37,988 nt of DNA from Nitrospira sp. (GTDB lineage Bacteria; Nitrospirota; Nitrospiria; Nitrospirales; Nitrospiraceae), in contig JAICWG010000019.1 of assembly GCA_025934915.1 (NCBI GenBank), positions 1 to 37,988 of the forward strand, read 5' to 3'. Within the stretch, counting starts at the first letter, position 1; each line of letters begins with the position of its first letter. The notes beneath the pieces are model-generated. The model did no database searches, was not told the DNA's origin, and saw nothing but the letters and a program-made list of their open reading frames with translations. Shown here piece by piece: positions 32,177 through 37,988 of the stretch. Both the position numbers and the translations under genes were made by a program.

Positions 32177-34342
32177 ATGAACGACGTGGTCAGATTGAAA
32201 GATCAATATTACATCCTCGCCTCATCATCATTAGCCGTCGGCCGCACGGAAGTGTTGAAGCAGGGTGAGACCTTCGCAGTGTTCGATCGGTACGGTGACA
32301 TTCACCAAGTACTTCCTGGCCCGCAGGGGCTTTATCATGAAGGGACGCGGTTCTTATCCCGATTCGAACTTTCGCTCGGGGCGCAGCGTCCGATGTTGCT
32401 CAGCGCCATCGTGAAAGAGGACAATGCGCTCATTCGGATCGATCTTACCAACCCGGACCTGATGGACGGACAACGGCCGGTACCGCGAGGCACGCTCCAT
32501 CTATGCCGCACCCGGTTTCTCTGGCAAGGGACCTGTTACGAGCGCATCCGAGTTCAGAATTACGGAGATAGGAAATTTCCCCTCTTGCTCATGATGGCAA
32601 TGGATACGGATTTCGCCGACCTCTTCGAAGCGAGAGGCCATCAGCGGCCTCGGCGCGGACGACGGCTCAACACCATTCGATCGAAGACCAGACTGGTGCT
32701 TGGGTACAAAGGACTCGATGAGACCCTCCGTCAGACCTATGTCCGGTGCTCTCCGGCGCCGAAACGGGTGACGCCCGATGGATTGAGGATCGAGGCGAAC
32801 ATCCCTCCGCACGCCGATATGACGTGGGAAATCTCGATTTCCTGTGAAATCAAACAACGGCGAAATAGAGTGTTTCTCTCCTACGACCGAGCCCAACTTG
32901 ATGCCGATCGCGCGTTACAGAGAGCCAAAGCCTCCGATGCCCACGTCTACACGTCGAATGAGCAATTCAATCACTGGTTGAACCGGTCGATCGCCGATCT
33001 TCACATGTTGATCTCGGAGACACCGCAGGGGCTTTATCCCTATGCTGGTGTACCTTGGTTCAGCGTCCCGTTCGGACGGGACGGTATTATTACGGCGTTG
33101 CAGATGCTGTGGATGAATCCGGGTCTCGCGCGAGGAGTTCTTGGCTTTTTGGCCTCGACTCAGGCGACGGAGAATCGGTCGGAACAGGACGCAGAGGTCG
33201 GGAAGATTTTGCATGAGACGCGTCAGGGGGAGATGGCGGCCCTCGGGGAAATTCCATTCGGCAGATACTACGGGAGTGTCGATGCCACGCCGTTGTTCAT
33301 CGTTCTGGCGGGCGCGTACTACGAACGGAGCGGCGATCGCCGGTTTCTCGCGACGCTATGGCCGCATATTCAGCTGGCCCTGCAGTGGATCGATCAGTAC
33401 GGCGATCCGACCGGTATGGGTTTCACGACCTATGCTCGGCGGACTGACAAGGGACTGGTGCACCAAGGATGGAAAGACTCCCACGATGCCATTTTCCACG
33501 CCGACGGGGCGGCTGCAGACGGGCCGATTGCGCTCTGTGAGGTCCAGGCTTACGTGTATCAAGCCAAACGAACGGCGGCAGACTTGGCTCGGCTTTTCAA
33601 GGACCTCGATCATGCCGATCGATTGCTGAAAGAAGCGGACTCACTTCGAAATCGATTCGAGCGGGCGTTCTGGTGCGAGGAGCTGGACTCGTATGCCCTT
33701 GCTTTGGACGGACGGGGGCGGCCTTGCCGTGTACGGTCATCAAACGCCGGTCATTGCCTCTATGGCGGCATTGCGGGGGAGGAACGCGGAGTACGCACGG
33801 CACGCGCACTGTTGAGCGAGGAGTTTTTCAGCGGATGGGGCATCCGCACGATCGCGACCTCGGAGGCACGGTACAACCCGATGTCCTACCATAACGGGTC
33901 GGTGTGGCCCCACGATAACGCCATCATCGCGACCGGCATGGCGGCGTACGGCCATAAGCAAGGAGCGATGAAGGTCTTGACGGGCATCTTCGACGCCAGC
34001 CTCTTTCTCGAACTCCATCGGCTGCCGGAATTGTTCTGTGGATTTGCTCGACGGGCCGGGGAAAGCCCTACGCTCTATCCGACGGCCTGTTCTCCGCAAG
34101 CCTGGGCGACCGGTGCCGGTTTCCTGCTGCTTCAAGCCTGTCTGGGGTTACGAATCGACGCACCTCATCGCCTGGTGAGTTTCGTCCGTCCTGTGTTGCC
34201 GCCGTTTCTTGAGCGAGTCGAGATTCGGAACCTTTCCGTCGGTACCGCGCGTCTCGACCTCGTGCTCGATCGCCATGAGAACGAAGTCGCCTTGAGGGTG
34301 ACCCGACGCGTCGGTGAAGTGGAAGTCGTGCTCACCGTATAA
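32177..34342 (+). CDS. Amylo-alpha-1,6-glucosidase / glycogen-debranching-like glycoside hydrolase
   Basis: The 721-residue enzyme has an N-terminal beta-rich GDE_N_bis-type domain (residues about 25-215: FAVFDRYGDIHQVLPGPQGL, YHEGTRFLSRFEL). An (alpha/alpha)6-barrel catalytic domain follows (about 265-690). Family motifs are clear: GVPWFSVPFGRDGIITALQM, FGRYYGSVDATPLFIVLAGA, GLVHQGWKDSHDAIFHADG, SYHNGSVWPHDNAIIATGM and YPTACSPQAWATGAGFLLLQ. These match the amylo-alpha-1,6-glucosidase family, which removes alpha-1,6 branches from glycogen or hydrolyses related glucans. No signal peptide is seen, so it is cytoplasmic. ATG 32177 follows AAAGGAAACG. It ends the glycosyltransferase-MFS-BON-MFS run. 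The 3' end may overlap a small minus-strand frame (34148-34495). Confidence 0.9.
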   Translation: MNDVVRLKDQYYILASSSLAVGRTEVLKQGETFAVFDRYGDIHQVLPGPQGLYHEGTRFLSRFELSLGAQRPMLLSAIVKEDNALIRIDLTNPDLMDGQRPVPRGTLHLCRTRFLWQGTCYERIRVQNYGDRKFPLLLMMAMDTDFADLFEARGHQRPRRGRRLNTIRSKTRLVLGYKGLDETLRQTYVRCSPAPKRVTPDGLRIEANIPPHADMTWEISISCEIKQRRNRVFLSYDRAQLDADRALQRAKASDAHVYTSNEQFNHWLNRSIADLHMLISETPQGLYPYAGVPWFSVPFGRDGIITALQMLWMNPGLARGVLGFLASTQATENRSEQDAEVGKILHETRQGEMAALGEIPFGRYYGSVDATPLFIVLAGAYYERSGDRRFLATLWPHIQLALQWIDQYGDPTGMGFTTYARRTDKGLVHQGWKDSHDAIFHADGAAADGPIALCEVQAYVYQAKRTAADLARLFKDLDHADRLLKEADSLRNRFERAFWCEELDSYALALDGRGRPCRVRSSNAGHCLYGGIAGEERGVRTARALLSEEFFSGWGIRTIATSEARYNPMSYHNGSVWPHDNAIIATGMAAYGHKQGAMKVLTGIFDASLFLELHRLPELFCGFARRAGESPTLYPTACSPQAWATGAGFLLLQACLGLRIDAPHRLVSFVRPVLPPFLERVEIRNLSVGTARLDLVLDRHENEVALRVTRRVGEVEVVLTV

Positions 34343-34495
34343 ATCATATCCGAAGAAAACAGGCAGCACGTCCTTCTCATAGAGAATTAAAGTCTCATAG
34401 TACCGACGCGTCATCACCGATTGTAACTTCTCAGCCATAAACGGCTCGAAGCCACGAAACGTCTCCGGAATTGCATCCGGGTTGCATGAGTTCAT
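34148..34495 (-). CDS. Possible small protein (up to 115 aa) coupled to the Usp gene
   Basis: Its ATG at 34495 overlaps the Usp stop as ATGA, the usual sign of translational coupling. The first 50 codons (FRGFEPFMAEKLQSVMTRRY, YETLILYEKDVLPVFFGYDL) have coding-like composition in otherwise unused DNA. The rest (after about residue 52) is the reverse complement of the debranching-enzyme end and may be accidental. I do not recognise the product. It could be a real short gene, a remnant, or chance. Confidence 0.3.
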   Translation of the reverse strand: MNSCNPDAIPETFRGFEPFMAEKLQSVMTRRYYETLILYEKDVLPVFFGYDLYGEHDFHFTDASGHPQGDFVLMAIEHEVETRGTDGKVPNLDSLKKRRQHRTDETHQAMRCVDS

Positions 34496-35397
34496 GCGCG
34501 GGTGCCTCGCACGATCAGGACTGAACAGGGGGCATGTCTGAGCAAGCTATCGGAAACGCTGCCGAGGTAGAGTCGCTCGTTCTTGGTCAAGTCGCGGGAC
34601 CCGACCACCAGTAGCTCGTCACGATTGGCTTCGACGTGTTTGATGATGGTCTCGATGACGTGGCCCATTCGGACCTGTGTGGCGACGGAATAACCGTCTT
34701 TGATGAACTCATCACGTAAGCCGTTGACGAGCGTGGTTGCTCGCTCCATGACCGGTTTGGTTAATTCGGCCAGTTGCGACTCGGACAGGTACCGCTTGGC
34801 AAAGTCCGTGACGGGACTTTCAGCTGAGGTCAGGATCGTGACGGTGGCGGATTCTGGAAGAACATACGATCGCAGAAATCCGGCGGCGCGTCGTGATGGT
34901 TTGGAATCATCGACGGCGAGGGCAACACGATGCAGGTTGGGCATGGGCTGTTTCACGACCAAGACGGAACAAGCGGCCGCCGAGACCACCTGACGAGAGA
35001 CGCTCCCCAGCAAGAATCCCTGAATGTCGCTCAGGCCGCGCGATCCTATCAGGATCAGATCTGTCTTCAGTCGCCGGGCTGTCTTCGCAATGGTATGGGC
35101 GGCCGGACCATGCGTGAGGATGGTCTGGAATTTTGTGCGTGGTCCGGTTGCTGCCTGCCCGAGGGCGAGTCGCGCCGATCGCGCTGCGTCGCGCAGCACG
35201 ATAGTCCCGGCCTTTTCCATAGCGGCAATGGCACGCTTTGCTGCTACCGGGTTCTTGTTCTTGGCGGCCTTGAGCGCCGGCTGGTCGACTATGTGCAGGA
35301 GCGCCACATGCTTAGGTTCTCGACCGGCAAGAGTCTCGAGCGCCTGTACTCCCCATCGTGAATGTTCCGACCCGTCGACCGCACAGAGAATTCGCAT
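34492..35397 (-). CDS. Universal stress protein with two Usp domains
   Basis: The 301-residue product is two fused Usp domains. The first (about 1-150) starts MRILCAVDGSEHSRWGVQAL and carries the ATP-binding signature GSRGLSDIQGFLLGSVSRQV (G-2x-G-9x-G-S type). The second (about 157-298) starts HRVALAVDDSKPSRRAAGFL and has GSRDLTKNERLYLGSVSDSL, in which the first part is altered (GSRD), and RHAPCSVLIV. The first half is therefore probably the nucleotide-binding one. The ATG at 35397 follows AAGGAAAT. Its neighbours are CBS proteins, a typical pairing in stress and energy sensing. It may be followed by the coupled small gene at 34495. Confidence 0.92.
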   Translation of the reverse strand: MRILCAVDGSEHSRWGVQALETLAGREPKHVALLHIVDQPALKAAKNKNPVAAKRAIAAMEKAGTIVLRDAARSARLALGQAATGPRTKFQTILTHGPAAHTIAKTARRLKTDLILIGSRGLSDIQGFLLGSVSRQVVSAAACSVLVVKQPMPNLHRVALAVDDSKPSRRAAGFLRSYVLPESATVTILTSAESPVTDFAKRYLSESQLAELTKPVMERATTLVNGLRDEFIKDGYSVATQVRMGHVIETIIKHVEANRDELLVVGSRDLTKNERLYLGSVSDSLLRHAPCSVLIVRGTRA

Positions 35398-35694
35398 GAT
35401 CGATTTCCTTCTTGAGTATGGTCAATATGCAGTAACGATTTCGGGTATTAGAACTGCATCGGATGTGCCTGTGGCATGGAGAGTCATGGAAGAAGAATTG
35501 GTCATCTTTCGTAGAGTTACGCATGTTCCCTGGGTTGTAATCCGATGGAAGGTTGCGGCGTTTTGCAGCATGAGACAGGTAACTTGCTGTGGTGATTAGC
35601 GCCAGTCGACCGGGCGTGCCTTCTGGTGGGAAGTACTTCTCAGGTAGACGATTGACGCATGGACAGTAAGTAGACCAATCGGTAAGGAGGGGAG
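35398..35694. other. Divergent intergenic region between usp and the CBS pair
   Basis: This 297-base region must hold the promoters of the minus-strand usp gene and the plus-strand CBS genes. No palindromic operator, CTAGG motif or small gene was recognised. A strong GGTAAGGAGGGGAG ribosome site lies at its right end. Confidence 0.4.
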
Positions 35695-36150
35695 ATGAAC
35701 AAAACAACGAGGACCAAAAAGAGGGCCAAGGTGGTCAAGGTCAAAGACTTTGATTCCATGACGGTCAGCCAGGTGATGGAGAAAGAAGTGCAATACGTCC
35801 GCCTGAGGACGAAGGGAGACATGATTGCTTCGTTGATGATCGAGGGGTTCGGGGCCGTGCCGGTCGTGGAGAATGGACGGAGACTGACCGGGATCGTCAG
35901 CGAACATGATTTGCTTGCAGCCATCGACGACCGTCATCGGCTCGGCGCCGTCACGGCGAAGGATGTCATGACTGCTAATCCATACTCAGTCAAGCCTGAA
36001 ACGACGCTCGGAACCTTGGTGCATGTACTGCGTGCAAGCGATCTGGTCCGTGTCCCTGTCGTGGATGCCAAGGATAAACTGGTCGGCATCATCGCAAGGC
36101 GCGATGTCTTGCGAACCTATCTTGCCACCGGGGGAAAACGAGAACAGTGA
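35695..36150 (+). CDS. Two-CBS (single Bateman module) protein
   Basis: The 151-residue protein has a lysine-rich start (NKTTRTKKRAKVVKVKDFD) and two CBS motifs: about 22-85 (MTVSQVMEKEVQYVRLRTKG, GAVPVVENGRRLTGIVSEHD) and 92-148 (VMTANPYSVKPETTLGTLVH, RVPVVDAKDKLVGIIARRDV). It probably senses adenine nucleotides. AAGGAGGGGAG precedes ATG 35695. The next CBS gene begins seven bases after its stop, so the two are an operon and likely form a heteromeric sensor. Confidence 0.9.
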   Translation: MNKTTRTKKRAKVVKVKDFDSMTVSQVMEKEVQYVRLRTKGDMIASLMIEGFGAVPVVENGRRLTGIVSEHDLLAAIDDRHRLGAVTAKDVMTANPYSVKPETTLGTLVHVLRASDLVRVPVVDAKDKLVGIIARRDVLRTYLATGGKREQ

Positions 36151-36157
36151 GGAACTT

Positions 36158-36592
36158 ATGAGACAAACCGACTTCTTCATGAAAGCCAGCGATCCCAAGG
36201 CCTTGACCGTGGGGCAGTTGATGCAGGACGCGGTCACCAGATGCACGTCACGCACCAATGCCGCGACGATTGCACACATGATGACGCATCGAAACTTCGG
36301 GAGTCTTCCGGTTGTGGAAGAGGATGGCACATTGGTCGGGATCGTGACAGAATACGATCTCCTCCAGGCCATGCTCGATGGGCGTGATCTTCGAAAAGTC
36401 CTCGCCACGGAAATCATGTCCACCCATCCCGTGACCGTGACGGAAGATCAAACACTCGTCCAAGTGGCCGACCTGTTCCAGGACCGCTATTTGACGCGCG
36501 TGCCGGTGGTCCGGAACAACAAGCTGATCGGAATTCTTGCCCGACGTGATTTGTTGTTCGGCTATATGAAAGCGTCGCAGTATTGGTCGTAA
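36158..36592 (+). CDS. Two-CBS protein, tandem partner of the gene at 35695
   Basis: A 144-residue Bateman-module protein: CBS about 13-72 (ALTVGQLMQDAVTRCTSRTN, GSLPVVEEDGTLVGIVTEYD) and about 80-138 (IMSTHPVTVTEDQTLVQVAD, RVPVVRNNKLIGILARRDLL). I set the start at ATG 36158 with GAGG at 36149-36152. The longer in-frame extension to 36023 only shadows the upstream gene. Sequence and spacing resemble its neighbour, indicating tandem duplication. An ORF fragment with flavodoxin-like features overlaps its last ten bases. Confidence 0.9.
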   Translation: MRQTDFFMKASDPKALTVGQLMQDAVTRCTSRTNAATIAHMMTHRNFGSLPVVEEDGTLVGIVTEYDLLQAMLDGRDLRKVLATEIMSTHPVTVTEDQTLVQVADLFQDRYLTRVPVVRNNKLIGILARRDLLFGYMKASQYWS

Positions 36593-36882
36593 CTGCAGGT
36601 AGGCTTGAAACCGAGACGGATCTCCACGTTCATCGATTGGTCGAGCGCAACCGCTTCGACGGAAAGCGCGTCGTTCTGTTCAATACGTTCAATAGTCAGT
36701 TCAAGGCCGAGTACATCGAAATCTTCAAGGCCAAAGTTATGGAGCGAGGCGCCAGGTCATTCGAGCATCGATTCGTCCGCCGCGGTCGCATGACTCAGCA
36801 GATCAGTCCAAGTGAGATGGTCGGTGTTATCGACTCGCAGTGGTTCATTGAGCATACAGCGCTTCGGCTTGATACCTCGTGA
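36583..36882 (+). pseudogene. C-terminal fragment of a possible flavodoxin-like protein
   Basis: The frame reads RLVERNRFDGKRVVLFNTFN, SQFKAEYIEIFKAKVMERGA and FVRRGRMTQQISPSEMVGVI. GKRVVLFNTFNSQF followed by a Glu/Lys helix and RRGRMTQQ resembles the C-terminal half of flavodoxin-like quinone-reductase proteins. There is no N-terminal FMN-binding loop, and the frame begins inside the preceding CBS gene, so it is probably a truncated relic. Nothing resembling a ribosome site for an independent short protein was found. The family assignment is tentative. Confidence 0.35.
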
Positions 36883-36914
36883 TAAGACATTGATGTTTTG
36901 ATCCATTCATTTTC

Positions 36915-37988
36915 TTATCGCGGTTTCGGCGTCGCGGTGATATGGCCCGGGATGTCGGGAGCCGGGGCCGGCGTCAAGCCGTTGGCGTTCCGGAAGGGAT
37001 CTCCGGGCAAGCCGATGGGCGGCGGCCCACCGCTCAAGAGAAACCCCTTGATCAACACGCGGGGGATGTGCAGTTGCACCAAGCGCACGACATGGTTCTG
37101 TCGCTGCGCGAAGAGCTCGTCCTGCGCCTCCAGTACCTCCCGCCAGTTCGCCCGATTCTCTTGATAGCTTTTGAGCTGGGTCCTGTAACGTGTTTCGGCC
37201 TGCGGGAGAACGATGTTCTGCAGAGCCTGCACGTACTGCAGCGACGTCAGATACATCCCGAATGCATCAGCCAGCCGGCGCCGCAGATCCAAGTGCATGC
37301 GTGTGATTTCGTACTGCGCATTCTTGAGAGCCGCCTTGGCTTGCTGAATCGTGCCCTGGTTCCAGTCGAAGATCGGTACGTTGATGAACGCCGTCACATT
37401 CGCCACATTCCAGGGCCCAGGTCCCGCCCGGCGCGCGCCTTCGTGATTCACTCCGCCGTCGCCTCGGACGGTGAGATTCGGAATCGGCTCGACCTGTTCC
37501 CGCTGGACCTTGATGCGTTCGAACTTAACCAGGGTCTCGGTCTGACCAAGCTCCGGGCTTTCCTCGAGCATCCGCTCCAGTTCTTTGTCGAATTCGAGCG
37601 GCGGCGTCAGTTCTGCTTCGAGGTTGTCTTCCAGCGGGCTCAGGGGGAGCGGCTTCCCGATGGTGGTCACGAGATTCTCCCAATGCATCCGCAGACTATT
37701 CTCCGCTTCCAGGACTTTCAGCTCCCGTTCCTGCAAGACGATCTGAAGGTGCTGGACAACGGCGCCATCGACAACGCCTTTGTTGAACCTTCCCTGCGCC
37801 ATTGCGAGCTGATCCTGCGCCCATTGCAGGCGCTCCTTCTGGATCTGCAAGATCCGTTGCGCGCCGAGCACGGTGAAATAGTTGATCCGCATGCTGTTAG
37901 TCACCCTGAACATCTGCATGAGTGCCTCGATTTCCGCCAATGAGGCGCGCATCAGGAACTTCTCACGGCTCAGGCGCAGCTTGCCCCC
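36915..37988 (-). CDS. TolC-family outer-membrane efflux protein, N-terminus outside window
   Basis: The frame is open to the right window edge, so the 5' part (signal peptide and first repeat) is missing. The 357 visible residues show the helical TolC pattern: RLSREKFLMRASLAEIEAL, ILQIQKERLQWAQDQLAMAQ, GRFNKGVVDGAVVQHLQIVL, TTIGKPLPLSPLEDNLEAEL, then a second half with NLTVRGDGGVNHEGARRAG, VTAFINVPIFDWNQGTIQQA and QLKSYQENRANWREVLEAQD. The last part ends in a Pro/Gly-rich tail (SGGPPPIGLPGDPF). Such proteins form trimeric channels with an RND or ABC pump and an adaptor. No partner is visible, so it may be at the edge of a larger efflux operon. The plus-strand frame through the same region is a shadow. 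Confidence 0.88.
   Translation of the reverse strand, partial: GGKLRLSREKFLMRASLAEIEALMQMFRVTNSMRINYFTVLGAQRILQIQKERLQWAQDQLAMAQGRFNKGVVDGAVVQHLQIVLQERELKVLEAENSLRMHWENLVTTIGKPLPLSPLEDNLEAELTPPLEFDKELERMLEESPELGQTETLVKFERIKVQREQVEPIPNLTVRGDGGVNHEGARRAGPGPWNVANVTAFINVPIFDWNQGTIQQAKAALKNAQYEITRMHLDLRRRLADAFGMYLTSLQYVQALQNIVLPQAETRYRTQLKSYQENRANWREVLEAQDELFAQRQNHVVRLVQLHIPRVLIKGFLLSGGPPPIGLPGDPFRNANGLTPAPAPDIPGHITATPKPR

Noticed and set aside
36942..37943. Long plus-strand open frame (333 aa)
   Set aside because: It is the complement of the TolC-family gene, whose motifs are clear on the minus strand.
1..37988. CRISPR arrays, tRNA or rRNA genes, insertion sequences with inverted ends
   Set aside because: Reading both strands I saw no regularly spaced repeats, no tRNA cloverleaf signals and no transposase; a tRNAscan or ISfinder search would be decisive.

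Overview
The window looks like a chromosomal, largely accessory segment of a Gram-negative bacterium of moderate GC content. An outer-membrane MlaA lipoprotein, a TolC-type efflux protein, secreted BON-domain and NTF2-like proteins and many small lineage-specific proteins suggest the phylum Nitrospirota, probably a Nitrospira-like organism. That assignment is inferred from gene style and content; there is no rRNA or other marker gene in the window.

Layout. (1) 1-2.6 kb: a decayed two-component system, a PAS-rich NarL/DegS-type histidine kinase followed by its LuxR-type response regulator, both carrying nonsense codons and frameshifts. (2) 2.7-9.0 kb: a small winged-helix-like protein, MlaA flanked by two related 26-27 residue membrane peptides, a glutathionyl-hydroquinone reductase, a TPR/formylglycine-generating-enzyme-like gene broken by three single-base losses, a GNAT acetyltransferase and a coupled pair of small proteins. 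(3) 9.0-13.1 kb: a vestigial gene, a four-CBS protein, the tail of a dead AEC transporter, two membrane-anchored proteins resembling the ribosomal L7/L12 C-terminal domain, an NTF2-like secreted protein ending at a premature stop, and a frameshifted membrane protein. (4) 13.3-15.2 kb: a compact convergent NotI-like restriction enzyme and Dam-class methyltransferase pair. (5) 15.3-18.1 kb: a P2-type cation ATPase carrying what looks like an in-frame repeat insertion. (6) 18.2-23.8 kb, minus strand: a complete pyruvate dehydrogenase complex, aceE-aceF-lpd. (7) 24.0-26.9 kb: a kinase ATPase-domain remnant, then an unrecognised two-gene unit of an HTH (sigma region 4-like) protein and a membrane-anchored coiled-coil protein. 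(8) 27.4-34.3 kb: a tightly packed glycosyltransferase - MFS - BON - MFS - amylo-alpha-1,6-glucosidase-like cluster. (9) 34.5-38 kb: a double-Usp stress protein, two tandem CBS proteins, a flavodoxin-like fragment and a TolC-family gene cut by the window edge.

How it fits together. Central metabolism is represented by pyruvate dehydrogenase. Carbohydrate handling is represented by the glycosyltransferase and debranching-type enzyme with two paralogous exporters. Stress and energy sensing is represented by Usp and three CBS proteins, and defence by the restriction-modification pair. Broken genes are frequent (at least seven), while the long genes in the same window are intact. The most promising undescribed items are the paired micro-peptides around mlaA, the HTH/coiled-coil unit at 24.7-26.9 kb, the NotI-like restriction system, and a recurring CTAGG-N6-CCTAG-like motif in front of several genes.
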